Assembly: GCA_943324395.2 (NCBI GenBank) | Contig: CALPLL020000043.1 | Location: forward strand, 1-11,475 | DNA: 11,475 nucleotides | Reading direction: 5' to 3' | Source of the DNA: Rhizobium sp. Q54 | GTDB lineage: Bacteria; Bacteroidota; Bacteroidia; Flavobacteriales; Flavobacteriaceae | In this document: one piece after another, positions 1 to 7,641 of the stretch | Layout: every line of letters starts with the position of its first letter | How positions within the stretch are numbered: the stretch's first letter is position 1 | Notes under the pieces: generated by a model | The model's database searches: none | What the model was told of the DNA's origin: nothing | Seen by the model: the letters and a program-made list of their open reading frames with translations, nothing else | Position numbers and translations under genes: made by a program

Positions 1-3
1 AAA

Positions 4-88
4 GCAATTACAATGGCAATAGCAATAGCAATATCAATAATCACTTTTTAGAATTGCTGTTGAATTTTGTGATTGCAATTGTAATTGC
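4..88. repeat. Inverted repeat enclosing a GCAATA microsatellite
   Basis: The arm at 4-20 (GCAATTACAATGGCAAT) is matched by its reverse complement at 72-88 (ATTGCAATTGTAATTGC) with one mismatch in 17 bases. Inside the left half, 16-33 is three perfect copies of GCAATA, followed by a degenerate TCAATA at 34-39. The 51 bases between the arms show only weak further pairing. No open frame here resembles a protein, and the region lies beyond the terminator of the M3 peptidase gene, so it is intergenic. It could be a folded RNA end, a replication-slippage product or part of a dispersed repeat; the left edge of the window prevents seeing its full extent. Confidence 0.6.
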
Positions 89-185
89 GCTGTTCCTGTT
101 TTTTAGTACTGAAAATCGATCTAAATATTATACTGACTTTTGGGTTGAGAGTATTCCAATTGTTTGGTGGCTTTTGTATTTTTTT

Positions 186-220
186 ACAAAATAATAAAAA
201 CCGAAGCCTTCACTTCGGTT
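186..220 (-). terminator. Intrinsic terminator of the M3 peptidase gene
   Basis: Read on the minus strand, the 8-bp stem AACCGAAG (220-213) pairs perfectly with CTTCGGTT (206-199) around a 6-base loop. A T-rich run follows (200-190, TTTTTATTATT). The stem begins three bases after the TAG stop codon at 224-226, the usual placement for a Rho-independent terminator. Confidence 0.85.
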
Positions 221-223
221 ATC

Positions 224-2254
224 CTATTTTATCAATCCTGCTCTTTTTAGCAACGCGTCAGGTTTTGGTTCTTGACCTCTAAATCGCTTGTACAAAAGCA
301 TTGGGTGTTCTGTTCCGCCTTTAGAAAGTACATTGTCTTTAAATTTCGTAGCTACCTCAACATTGAAAATTCCTTTTTCTTGAAAATACGCAAACGCATC
401 AGCATCGAGAACTTCTGCCCATTTATAACTGTAATATCCTGAAGAATAACCACCTTGAAAAATATGGGAAAAAGCAGTACTCATAGCATTTTCTTTCACC
501 TCCGGATACAATTGAGTGGCTGAAAATTGTTCTATTTCAAAAGTTTTTACATCAGAAATAGCTGTTGGATCTTGACCGTGCCAACCCATATCCAACAACC
601 CAAAACTCAATTGACGCATTGTTGCCATTCCTTCTTGAAAACTAGCGCTTTCTTTGATTTTTTGAACTAATTCCATTGGAATCAATTCATTTGTTTGATA
701 ATGATGTGCAAATAATGACAAGGCTTCTGCTTCATAACACCAGTTTTCCATAATTTGACTTGGCAATTCTACAAAATCCCAAAATACACTTGTTCCGGAC
801 AAACTTGGGTAAACGGTATCGGCTAAAATTCCATGCAAACCGTGTCCAAATTCGTGAAATAAAGTAGTAACTTCATTAAAAGTTAATAATGAAGGTTTGG
901 TTTCTGTTGGTCTTGTGAAATTGCAAACGTTCGAAATGTGAGGCCTTTCGTTTTTATTATTTAAAACATATTGCGACTTAAATGAGGTCATCCAAGCTCC
1001 ATTTCTTTTCCCTTTTCTAGGAAAGAAATCGGCGTAAAAAATAGCTACTAATTCATTGCTTTTATTTTTTACTTCAAAGGTTCTAACTTCTTCATGGTAT
1101 TTATCGATATCGAAAATCTCTTTAAAAGTAATTCCATACAATCTTTCTGCGATAGTAAAAGCACCTTCTAAAACTTTCTCCAATTGAAAATACGGTTTCA
1201 AGATTTCATCATCCAAATTGAACAATTGTTGTTTTAATTTTTCAGAATAATAGGCTCCATCCCACTTTTCGAGTTGGTCGATTCCGTCTAATTTCTTTGC
1301 AAATGCCGATAATTCTTCAAATTCTTTTTGAGCTGCCGGCTTGGCTTTTGCCAATAAATCATTTAAAAATGAAATTACTTGTTCGGGTGTTTGCGCCATT
1401 CGTTCTTCCAAAACATAATGCGCATGTGTTTTATAACCCAATAATTGTGCTCTGTCAAAGCGTAATTTAGCAATTTTAAGAACGATGTCTTGATTGTCGA
1501 ATTCGTTATTTTGAAATCCTTTAGATCCAAATGCAATTGCCATTTTTTTTCTTAATTCTCTATTATCTGCGTAGGTAAGAAAAGGAATATAACTAGGGTG
1601 ATCGAGTGTATAGATCCAACCGTTTTTATTTTGGCTTTTAGCCAATAAATGAGCGGCTTCAATAGTTCCCTCTGGCAATCCAGAAAGCTCTTTTTCATTG
1701 GTAATATGCAATTGAAAAGCCTGTGTTTCTGCCAATACATTTTCACCAAATTGCAAACTTGATTTAGACAATTGCATGTCTATTTCACGTAATTTGCTTT
1801 TTTTATCTTCTGATAAATTGGCGCCATTTCTTGAGAAACTTTTGTATTTTTTATCTAATAATGTGGCTTGTTCAGCGCTTAAATCAAGTGAATCTTTTTG
1901 ATCATAAACTGCTTTTATTTTAGCAAATAAAGCAGCATTTAATCGTACATCATTTCCAAATTCTGATAATAATGGTGAGATTTCTTGTGCGATTTTTTGC
2001 ATTTCATCACTTGTTTCTGCCGAATTCAAATTAAAGAAAATACTTGAGGCTCTATCCAAAACATCGCCTGTAAATTCCATTGCCACTATTGTATTTTCAA
2101 AAGTTGGCGCATCTGGATTATTCACAATTGCATCAATTTCTGTTTTTGCAATTTCAATTCCTTTTTTTATTGCAGGAAGATAATCTTCATTTTTTATTTG
2201 AGAAAAAGGAGCCGTATTGTGTTTTGTATTGAAATACTGAGTTAAGATATTCAT
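224..2254 (-). CDS. M3 family zinc oligopeptidase (Dcp / oligopeptidase A type)
   Basis: This is a 676-residue cytoplasmic zinc metallopeptidase, expected to degrade short peptides. The catalytic motif HEFGH is at about residues 467-471 (zinc ligands H467 and H471, catalytic E468). The third zinc ligand is E496 in FVELPSQ, 25 residues after H471, the spacing of M3 enzymes such as E. coli Dcp. The N-terminal APFSQIKNEDYLPA segment, the C-terminal GGYSSGYYSYKWAEVLDADAF region and the length all fit the Dcp/OpdA subfamily. There is no signal peptide. I place the start at ATG 2254, which has AGGAAA and an A-rich leader upstream. The frame also opens at a TTG at 2275, but those seven extra residues (MQEKFKK) overlap the likely ribosome-binding site. 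Dipeptidyl carboxypeptidase and endo-oligopeptidase activity cannot be told apart from sequence. The gene is separated from purE by about 240 bp of repeats and has its own terminator, so it is probably transcribed separately. Confidence 0.95.
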   Translation of the reverse strand: MNILTQYFNTKHNTAPFSQIKNEDYLPAIKKGIEIAKTEIDAIVNNPDAPTFENTIVAMEFTGDVLDRASSIFFNLNSAETSDEMQKIAQEISPLLSEFGNDVRLNAALFAKIKAVYDQKDSLDLSAEQATLLDKKYKSFSRNGANLSEDKKSKLREIDMQLSKSSLQFGENVLAETQAFQLHITNEKELSGLPEGTIEAAHLLAKSQNKNGWIYTLDHPSYIPFLTYADNRELRKKMAIAFGSKGFQNNEFDNQDIVLKIAKLRFDRAQLLGYKTHAHYVLEERMAQTPEQVISFLNDLLAKAKPAAQKEFEELSAFAKKLDGIDQLEKWDGAYYSEKLKQQLFNLDDEILKPYFQLEKVLEGAFTIAERLYGITFKEIFDIDKYHEEVRTFEVKNKSNELVAIFYADFFPRKGKRNGAWMTSFKSQYVLNNKNERPHISNVCNFTRPTETKPSLLTFNEVTTLFHEFGHGLHGILADTVYPSLSGTSVFWDFVELPSQIMENWCYEAEALSLFAHHYQTNELIPMELVQKIKESASFQEGMATMRQLSFGLLDMGWHGQDPTAISDVKTFEIEQFSATQLYPEVKENAMSTAFSHIFQGGYSSGYYSYKWAEVLDADAFAYFQEKGIFNVEVATKFKDNVLSKGGTEHPMLLYKRFRGQEPKPDALLKRAGLIK

Positions 2255-2269
2255 TTTTTTAAATTTTTC

Positions 2270-2360
2270 CTGCAAAGTTTTTCAAACCTTGTAGGTATTA
2301 TTAGGTGTTTATTTTTTCTGCAAAGGTTTTGAAACACTTACAAGGTTAAAAAAACCTTAC
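2270..2360. repeat. Cluster of interleaved palindromes (AACCTTGTA / TACAAGGTT)
   Basis: Several short repeats overlap just upstream of the peptidase gene. AACCTTGTA (2285-2293) has its reverse complement at 2339-2347. Nested inside it, GTGTTT (2305-2310) is complementary to AAACAC (2332-2337). AAGGTT (2342-2347) can also pair with AACCTT (2353-2358), giving an alternative fold. CTGCAAAG occurs twice in direct orientation (2270-2277 and 2318-2325). Palindromes built on 'aaccttRcaggtt' words are, from memory, common between flavobacterial genes. The function is unknown; the RNA would fall in or near the peptidase leader. Confidence 0.6.
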
Positions 2361-2375
2361 AGGACTTTGCTTTAT

Positions 2376-2490
2376 GGCTTAGCCTCGATAGCAATGGAAA
2401 TCTTTTTCTTTTTTTCTTAAAAAAAGAAAAGATTGAAATGTATTGCTTCGCCAGTTCGGCTTTTAGCCTCGGATGCGGGAAATAGCTTTT
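2376..2490. repeat. REP-like intergenic element with long A/T hairpin
   Basis: The element starts with GGCTTAGCCTCGATAGCAAT and ends near GCGGGAAATAGCT. Its centre is a hairpin: 2399-2415 (AATCTTTTTCTTTTTTT) pairs with 2419-2434 across a 3-base loop, perfect apart from one bulged T. The layout (AGCC.CGAT.GCAATGGAAATC, variable central hairpin, AAAAGATTGAAA, GCGGGAAATAGCT) resembles a palindromic repeat I associate with many flavobacterial intergenic regions; this is recall, not a search. AGCCTCG is also repeated at 2381-2387 and 2465-2471. The element lies seven bases past the purE stop codon. On the minus strand no T-run follows the hairpin, so it is not a classic terminator for purKE, though it could protect the mRNA 3' end. 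Confidence 0.6.
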
Positions 2491-2496
2491 AAAAAA

Positions 2497-2979
2497 TTAC
2501 TTTTTAAGATTTTCTGAAGATTTATTCACTGAATCTTTTAAGCCATCTTTGTACAAAATAATTTTGTCCAGTACACATTTGTCCTGTGTGCCAACAATTT
2601 GAGCTGCTAGAATTCCTGCATTTTTTGCTCCGTTTAAAGCTACGGTTGCAACGGGAACGCCACCTGGCATTTGTAAAATGGATAAAATAGAATCCCACCC
2701 ATCTATTGAATTACTTGATTTTATAGGCACTCCAATTACTGGAAGTGGTGACATTGAAGCAACCATACCTGGTAAATGAGCCGCTCCACCAGCACCAGCG
2801 ATAATAACTGAAATCCCTCGTTGATGTGCATTTTTACTGAAATCTACTAGCTTGTCTGGAGTTCTATGTGCCGAAACAATATCCACTTCTGTTTCAATAT
2901 CAAAACCATTTAAAATGTCAATTGCATCTTGCATTACTGGCATGTCGGAAATACTTCCCATTATTACGGCTACTTTCAT
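2497..2979 (-). CDS. purE: N5-carboxyaminoimidazole ribonucleotide mutase (class I PurE)
   Basis: PurE converts N5-CAIR to CAIR in de novo purine synthesis, using the product of PurK. At 160 residues it has the usual length. The diagnostic motifs are present: GSISD (8-12) for nucleotide phosphate binding, SAHRTP (36-41) with the catalytic-region histidine, and GAGGAAHLPGM (62-72), whose GGAAHLPG form is typical of class I mutases. QMPGGVPVATVA follows at 103-114. The ATG at 2979 lies two bases after the purK stop codon, so the two are almost certainly cotranscribed and probably translationally coupled. The order is purK then purE, the reverse of the E. coli purEK operon. The last 30 or so residues are lysine-rich and poorly conserved. 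Confidence 0.97.
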   Translation of the reverse strand: MKVAVIMGSISDMPVMQDAIDILNGFDIETEVDIVSAHRTPDKLVDFSKNAHQRGISVIIAGAGGAAHLPGMVASMSPLPVIGVPIKSSNSIDGWDSILSILQMPGGVPVATVALNGAKNAGILAAQIVGTQDKCVLDKIILYKDGLKDSVNKSSENLKK

Positions 2980-2981
2980 TT

Positions 2982-4136
2982 TTATTTATTTAAAGCTATT
3001 ACTCTTATTGTATTCTTAACGTTTTCGGCTATTTTTCGGGCTTCGTCCCTATTCTCATTTACTATGGTTACGTGTCCCATTTTTCGAAAAGGACGTGTTT
3101 CTTTTTTACCGTAAATATGGGGCGTCACTCCATTCCAACCCATTATGGTTTCTATATTTTCATAAACCACATCGCCTGAAAAACCTTCTTCTCCAACCAA
3201 ATTAACCATGATTCCCGCAACTTTACTATCGGTATTTCCCAAAGGTAAATCTAAAATGGATCTGATATGATTTTCAAATTGAGAGGTAAAACTAGCTTCA
3301 ATTGTGTGGTGTCCAGAATTGTGTGGACGCGGTGCTACTTCATTAACGATTATTTCGTCATTGATAGTTTGAAACATTTCTACTGCTAAAAGTCCAACAT
3401 GATTGAACTTTTCGGAAACATCTAAAGCTATTGCTCTTGCATTTTCGGCTACTTTATCGTCAATTCGTGCAGGGCAAATTACATATTCCACTTGGTTTGC
3501 TTCTGGATGAAATTCCATTTCCACAACGGGATAGGTTTTAATTTCACCAGATACATTTCGACAAACAATTACCGATAATTCGTTTTTGAACGGAATCATT
3601 TCTTCAGAAATACATTCTACGTTTGGCAAAATATCTAAATCTGAAAAAGTTCGGATTATTTTTACACCGGTTCCGTCATATCCAAATTCAGTGCATTTCC
3701 AAACAAATGGCAATTTAAGATTTTGAATCTCTGATTTAAGAGCGTCTAAATTTTCAAATCTTTTGTAAGCGGCGGTTGGAATGTTGTTATTGAAATAAAA
3801 ATCTTTTTGAATGCCTTTATTCTGAATTAAACGAAGTGTTTTTGGAGATGGAAATACTTTAATTCCTTCGCTTTCTAATTTTTCTAAAGCGTCAAGGTTG
3901 ACCAATTCAATTTCGAAAGTTAACACATCAACTTGTTTTCCGAAATTATAAACGGTATCAAAATCCATTAAATTTCCTTGAAAAAATTTATTACAAGCTA
4001 TTTTACACGGTGCTTCATTACTAGGGTCAAGAATGTAGGTTTGAATATCGAATTTTCGAGTATCGAACAACATCATTTTCCCTAACTGACCTCCTCCAAG
4101 GATTCCTAATTTAAAATTGGACGAAAAATAATTCAT
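2982..4136 (-). CDS. purK: 5-(carboxyamino)imidazole ribonucleotide synthase
   Basis: PurK is the ATP-grasp ligase that uses ATP and bicarbonate to convert AIR to N5-CAIR, the substrate of PurE encoded just downstream. The 384-residue protein opens with the N-terminal nucleotide-fold motif GILGGGQLGKMM (11-22). The ATP-binding lysine region FVWKCTEFGYDGTG (144-157) contains the K..GYDG.G signature. The metal and substrate motif NEVAPRPHNSGHHT is at 265-278, and a C-terminal domain (about 310-384) carries the GHVTI strand. The ATG at 4136 is supported by the conserved start of the domain and by a promoter 17-24 bases upstream. It forms a tight two-gene operon with purE. The 62 bp separating it from the DUF1501 gene contain no hairpin, so readthrough from that gene is also possible. 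Confidence 0.97.
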   Translation of the reverse strand: MNYFSSNFKLGILGGGQLGKMMLFDTRKFDIQTYILDPSNEAPCKIACNKFFQGNLMDFDTVYNFGKQVDVLTFEIELVNLDALEKLESEGIKVFPSPKTLRLIQNKGIQKDFYFNNNIPTAAYKRFENLDALKSEIQNLKLPFVWKCTEFGYDGTGVKIIRTFSDLDILPNVECISEEMIPFKNELSVIVCRNVSGEIKTYPVVEMEFHPEANQVEYVICPARIDDKVAENARAIALDVSEKFNHVGLLAVEMFQTINDEIIVNEVAPRPHNSGHHTIEASFTSQFENHIRSILDLPLGNTDSKVAGIMVNLVGEEGFSGDVVYENIETIMGWNGVTPHIYGKKETRPFRKMGHVTIVNENRDEARKIAENVKNTIRVIALNK

Positions 4137-4152
4137 TAAAATAAATTTTTCA

Positions 4153-4160
4153 CAAAGATA
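4153..4160 (-). promoter_or_regulatory. Predicted -7 element of the purKE promoter
   Basis: On the minus strand this reads TATCTTTG, a perfect match to the Bacteroidota -7 consensus TAnnTTTG. A T-rich stretch (ACTTTTTA) about 18 bases upstream could serve as a weak -33 element. Only 16 bases separate the element from the purK ATG, so the predicted 5' leader is about 10 nucleotides, which leaves no room for a purine riboswitch. Confidence 0.7.
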
Positions 4161-4198
4161 CTTTAAAAGAGTAAAAATAAAAAGTTACGCTATTTAAA

Positions 4199-5845
4199 TT
4201 ATCTACGAATAATTATTTTCTTGGTAAAACTTCCATTATTAGTTTCTACTTTTAGGGTGTAAATTCCAGTAGCTAAATTTTGAACATCTATAGAATAATT
4301 ATCTGAAGTCATTGGATTTCTGTAAGTTGCCACTAATTTACCATCCAAGGAATAGACAGAAACTACATTTATAGAATTATTAATTGAGTTAATATATACG
4401 GTTTCAACTGTTGGATTTGGATAAACCACAATGTCATTTCTATTTCCAAAATCGTTAGTAGACAATAAAGAATTAGAATAACAACTTGAAGGAACTGTAT
4501 TTTCGGCTTTAATCAAATTGCTAACTTTATTATTAGCATATCCCTGATTTGTGGTATTGTTATAAAAAGTTAAATCTAATGTTTGATTACTAGTTCCGAA
4601 CCAATCTTGAAGAATTGTACTGAAAACGCGGCGGTAATCGTGTTGCACTGTTTGCACTTGGAAGTTATTGGCCAAAACAGCTTCGGAAAGAGTAATATTT
4701 GTTCCTGAAATACCCGGATTTATAGATTTTCCAAAAACAAACATTGGAGCAATTTCTCCGTGATCGGTTCCTAAATTACCATTTTCACCAGCCTTTCTTC
4801 CAAATTCAGAAAATGGAACAGCAATTACATCGTCGCCCAAATTTTGATTGTTTAAATCGGTAATAAATGAATTTATAGCTTCTGAAACTTGCGTCAAAAG
4901 ATTGGCATGTGTTCCTAAATGAGTGGTTGTATTTGAAGCTACTTGTATATCATGGGTGTCAAAACCTCCTATTTTAACCAAATATACTTTTGTTTGTAAC
5001 CCACCAGAAATGAATTTGGCAACTGTTTTTAATTGATTGGCCAAACTTGTTGAAGGATAGGTTACGTTTGTGGAATTGGTTCCTGCGTTGAAAGCGGTAG
5101 AAATACTTTGAGCATAAAGATTAGTTTCAGCATCGCTGGCCAATATAAATCGTATTAAATCACCATACTCAGAATTAGGAATTGATGTTGGCGGCGCCCC
5201 TCCCAACCCATTTAACACCGAATAAAAACCTGCAGGATCTTGACCATTAATATTAATAGACATTCCGTGCTCTACTTCTCCGTGGAAGCCTAAAGAATTA
5301 TCACTACTTCCCAATTGAATTCCTAAAGGAAAATTTGCGGTTAAGAAATTACTGTAATAATTTTCTAAAAAACGTCCAATCCATCCGCTATCATTATTGT
5401 TATTGGCAGCAGTTCCATCACCACCGGTTAACCATAAATCGGTTGATTTAAAATGAGATTTATCTTGAGATGCATATCCAACACCTTGAATAACACGCAT
5501 TAATCCACGGTCGTACAAACTTTTGAAACCTGTTAATGAAGGATGAAGTCCAATTTGGTTTGCCAATGGTAGCGTTGTATCTAAATTAATTACTCCGTTT
5601 GTTTGGCCTGCATTGTTTAATTTTATGTTAGGACGCAAAGCAGCATATGCGTCGTATTGATTTAAGGGAACTACGGTGTTCAAACCGTCATTTGCACCAG
5701 ATAATTGTACCAATACTATTTTCTTTGCATTAACATTCGGACATGAAGTCATTCCTGCCGATTTAAAAAGTGCAAATACTTCTGTTGGCAAAAGCGTTAA
5801 TGCTGAAGCTGAAGCGGTGAGCTGAATAAAATTTCTTCTTTTCAT
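4199..5845 (-). CDS. DUF1501 protein with Tat-like signal and T9SS type A sorting domain
   Basis: This 548-residue secreted protein belongs to the DUF1501 family, which has an alkaline-phosphatase/sulfatase-like fold; its substrate is not known. Family motifs are LSGANDGLNTVVP (48-60), SHFKSTDLWLTG (130-141), KIGGFDTH (291-298) and SEFGR...ENG..GTDHG (346-363). The Asp and His residues in the last two are candidate metal ligands. The N terminus MKRRNFIQLTASASALTLLP has a twin-arginine motif (RRNFI) and then a hydrophobic segment, so Tat export is likely, though Sec cannot be excluded. Residues 473-548 begin with VVYPNP and end in GIYTLKVETNNGSFTKKIIIRR-like beta strands, a typical type A T9SS sorting domain that would send the protein through the outer membrane. 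The gene starts 11 bases after the DUF1800 stop codon, implying cotranscription. Confidence 0.9.
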   Translation of the reverse strand: MKRRNFIQLTASASALTLLPTEVFALFKSAGMTSCPNVNAKKIVLVQLSGANDGLNTVVPLNQYDAYAALRPNIKLNNAGQTNGVINLDTTLPLANQIGLHPSLTGFKSLYDRGLMRVIQGVGYASQDKSHFKSTDLWLTGGDGTAANNNNDSGWIGRFLENYYSNFLTANFPLGIQLGSSDNSLGFHGEVEHGMSININGQDPAGFYSVLNGLGGAPPTSIPNSEYGDLIRFILASDAETNLYAQSISTAFNAGTNSTNVTYPSTSLANQLKTVAKFISGGLQTKVYLVKIGGFDTHDIQVASNTTTHLGTHANLLTQVSEAINSFITDLNNQNLGDDVIAVPFSEFGRKAGENGNLGTDHGEIAPMFVFGKSINPGISGTNITLSEAVLANNFQVQTVQHDYRRVFSTILQDWFGTSNQTLDLTFYNNTTNQGYANNKVSNLIKAENTVPSSCYSNSLLSTNDFGNRNDIVVYPNPTVETVYINSINNSINVVSVYSLDGKLVATYRNPMTSDNYSIDVQNLATGIYTLKVETNNGSFTKKIIIRR

Positions 5846-5856
5846 ATAAAATAGTA

Positions 5857-7503
5857 TTAAAACATTTGAGATTCTGGCGCTCTCAAAATATTTGTTACCA
5901 ATAATTTCAATCTTGACTCTACTACTGAATTTACTCCGGTCGCGATATAATCATCCCAGGCATTTGTCCAATAAAAAGTAGCCAAACCTTGAAGTAAAAA
6001 AGAATTCATAAAGTAATTTACCCTATCGGAATTTGGGTTTTGAGCAAAAAGTGCATTACATAATTCGGATGTTAAAATATAAGGATCATTTGCAACAGAG
6101 ATAATATTTCCATCTTTAATTACTGTTGAAATATTAATTTTAGTTATGATGGTTGAATTTCCACTAATTCTATTATAACCATCTAATAAAGATTCTCCTA
6201 AACGATATCTAGAAATTAAATTGGTAGCAGAAATCCAGTTTTTGTCAAAACCTGGCGCTTGATAATAAGCTGGATGACCCGCCACATTTTCTGGATTAAA
6301 AAGCATCATATTTGCACCGGTCAAGTAGCTATTGTAAGCAAATAGGGACCAAAATTTATAATAAAAATCGTAAGCGTTTGTATTTGGGTTTGAAATTGTG
6401 GCTTTCAAATAAGTACAAATTTCAGAGAGTTGATTTATTGGAGATTTTATCATTCCTCCAATAGTTTCATTGGTAGCATCAGAATCATCCAAATCATAAA
6501 AATGCTTACTTTCTAATAATTTTCTTATTATCGGAGCAATTTCATAACCATTATTATAGAAATCCTGTGCTAATGGCGTGATAATATCTGTTTCAACCTC
6601 AGGAGTAATGGTGCCTTTCACAAAATATATGTACATTTTTCGACAAATATTTTTGGCAGTAGCTTGTTGATTAAAAATCATATTTACAAAATCATTCAGC
6701 TCCGTATCCATTCCAACATCATTAGTAGCCGCAGTAATTACAGTATTATTGAAGGCGCTACTAAAAGTTTTAGGACTAGTATGATGCAATGAAAATACGT
6801 TATACCCTTTTGGCAATGAAGTATCTGAATCAATAATTGTTCTGGTATTCAATCTCCGAAAACCAGTTAAAACTCTAGCTGCTTGAACAACATCAGCTTC
6901 GGTATAAGTAGTGTAATTCCCAACACCTATTTGCGGACCTTTGCCAATAGTGAAAAGTTCAAAAAACTCTCTTGCATAATTTTCGTTCGGTGCTGTTTTG
7001 GTATTTGAATTATTATTCAAATAATACAACATATTATTATTCAGAGTCATTTTTTTGGCCAAGGTTTTATAATTTCCATAGGAATAATGCAAAAGCAATC
7101 GGATGTAATCATAAAAATCAGTTGCTGTAGATGAAGCATCGATTTCAACTGTAAAACAAGTGGATAAAAAATGAGATAACTTATATTTTAAATTAGGACT
7201 ATTAATTGCATTGTACCACCACCATCCAGCAACAATAGAGCCTTTTCTTCCCTGATTTGCAAATGACGTAGCCAATGCAGTTGATTCTGTCCAAAATCCA
7301 TCTGGGGCGGTTGTAGGAAGAGGGTCATATGGTAAACTTACCAAAGGAGTGTTTGATGTTAATAGCAAGTTTAAAGCCTGATTTGGAGTTAAAAGCGCGT
7401 ATTGATCAATTAATTCTTTAGTATAAACAAATGTGGAACGTCTCAATAAATGTTTTGCATTTCTTTGTCCTAAAATACCCGTATGTTGATCTAATGAAGC
7501 CAT
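5857..7503 (-). CDS. DUF1800 family protein
   Basis: This 548-residue protein is a DUF1800 family member of unknown biochemical function. The family is often encoded next to DUF1501, as here. Recognisable motifs are KHLLRRSTF near the N terminus, NENYAREFFELFTIG (173-187), ADVVQAARVLTGF (203-215), HHTSPKTF (240-247) and NPENVAGHPAYYQAPGF..NWIS (403-425). I place the start at ATG 7503 (MASLDQHTG). The frame extends to a TTG at 7542, but that codon sits immediately upstream of the predicted -7 element and would not be in the mRNA. No Tat or Sec signal peptide, lipobox or C-terminal sorting domain is visible. It is the first gene of the unit with DUF1501. The location is therefore uncertain: it could be cytoplasmic, or exported by partnering with the DUF1501 protein, which is conjecture. 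Confidence 0.9.
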   Translation of the reverse strand: MASLDQHTGILGQRNAKHLLRRSTFVYTKELIDQYALLTPNQALNLLLTSNTPLVSLPYDPLPTTAPDGFWTESTALATSFANQGRKGSIVAGWWWYNAINSPNLKYKLSHFLSTCFTVEIDASSTATDFYDYIRLLLHYSYGNYKTLAKKMTLNNNMLYYLNNNSNTKTAPNENYAREFFELFTIGKGPQIGVGNYTTYTEADVVQAARVLTGFRRLNTRTIIDSDTSLPKGYNVFSLHHTSPKTFSSAFNNTVITAATNDVGMDTELNDFVNMIFNQQATAKNICRKMYIYFVKGTITPEVETDIITPLAQDFYNNGYEIAPIIRKLLESKHFYDLDDSDATNETIGGMIKSPINQLSEICTYLKATISNPNTNAYDFYYKFWSLFAYNSYLTGANMMLFNPENVAGHPAYYQAPGFDKNWISATNLISRYRLGESLLDGYNRISGNSTIITKINISTVIKDGNIISVANDPYILTSELCNALFAQNPNSDRVNYFMNSFLLQGLATFYWTNAWDDYIATGVNSVVESRLKLLVTNILRAPESQMF

Positions 7504-7531
7504 AACAATTTGATTATTACCATATAGACTC

Positions 7532-7539
7532 CAAAAATA
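7532..7539 (-). promoter_or_regulatory. Predicted -7 element of the DUF1800-DUF1501 promoter
   Basis: On the minus strand this reads TATTTTTG, matching TAnnTTTG. It lies 28 bases before the ATG at 7503, giving a predicted leader of about 20 nucleotides. No good -33 element (TTG) is obvious 17-23 bases upstream, so confidence is moderate. Confidence 0.5.
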
Positions 7540-7641
7540 CAAATTAGTTTAATATGAATTTAACATTTCAAAAAAAAATTCAATTAATTAATTTGTAAGG
7601 ATTTATTTACATGAAAAATAAAATATATAGGCGGTTTAACA

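Noticed and set aside
85..282. Plus-strand open frame of 65 codons at the left edge
   Set aside because: It overlaps the terminator and the 3' end of the peptidase gene, has a non-protein-like composition and no recognisable motif.
2255..2275. Seven-residue N-terminal extension of the M3 peptidase from TTG 2275
   Set aside because: It covers the probable ribosome-binding sequence; ATG 2254 matches the family start better.
2399..2434. A/T hairpin as intrinsic terminator for purKE
   Set aside because: The stem has almost no G-C pairs and is not followed by a T-run on the minus strand; a repeat-element hairpin explains it better.
4137..4198. Purine riboswitch upstream of purK
   Set aside because: Only 62 AT-rich bases are available, with no conserved junction or paired stems, and the promoter lies within them.
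7504..7542. N-terminal extension MYFWSLYGNNQIV of the DUF1800 protein from TTG 7542
   Set aside because: It spans the predicted -7 element at 7532-7539, so it is unlikely to be transcribed; ATG 7503 is a good start.
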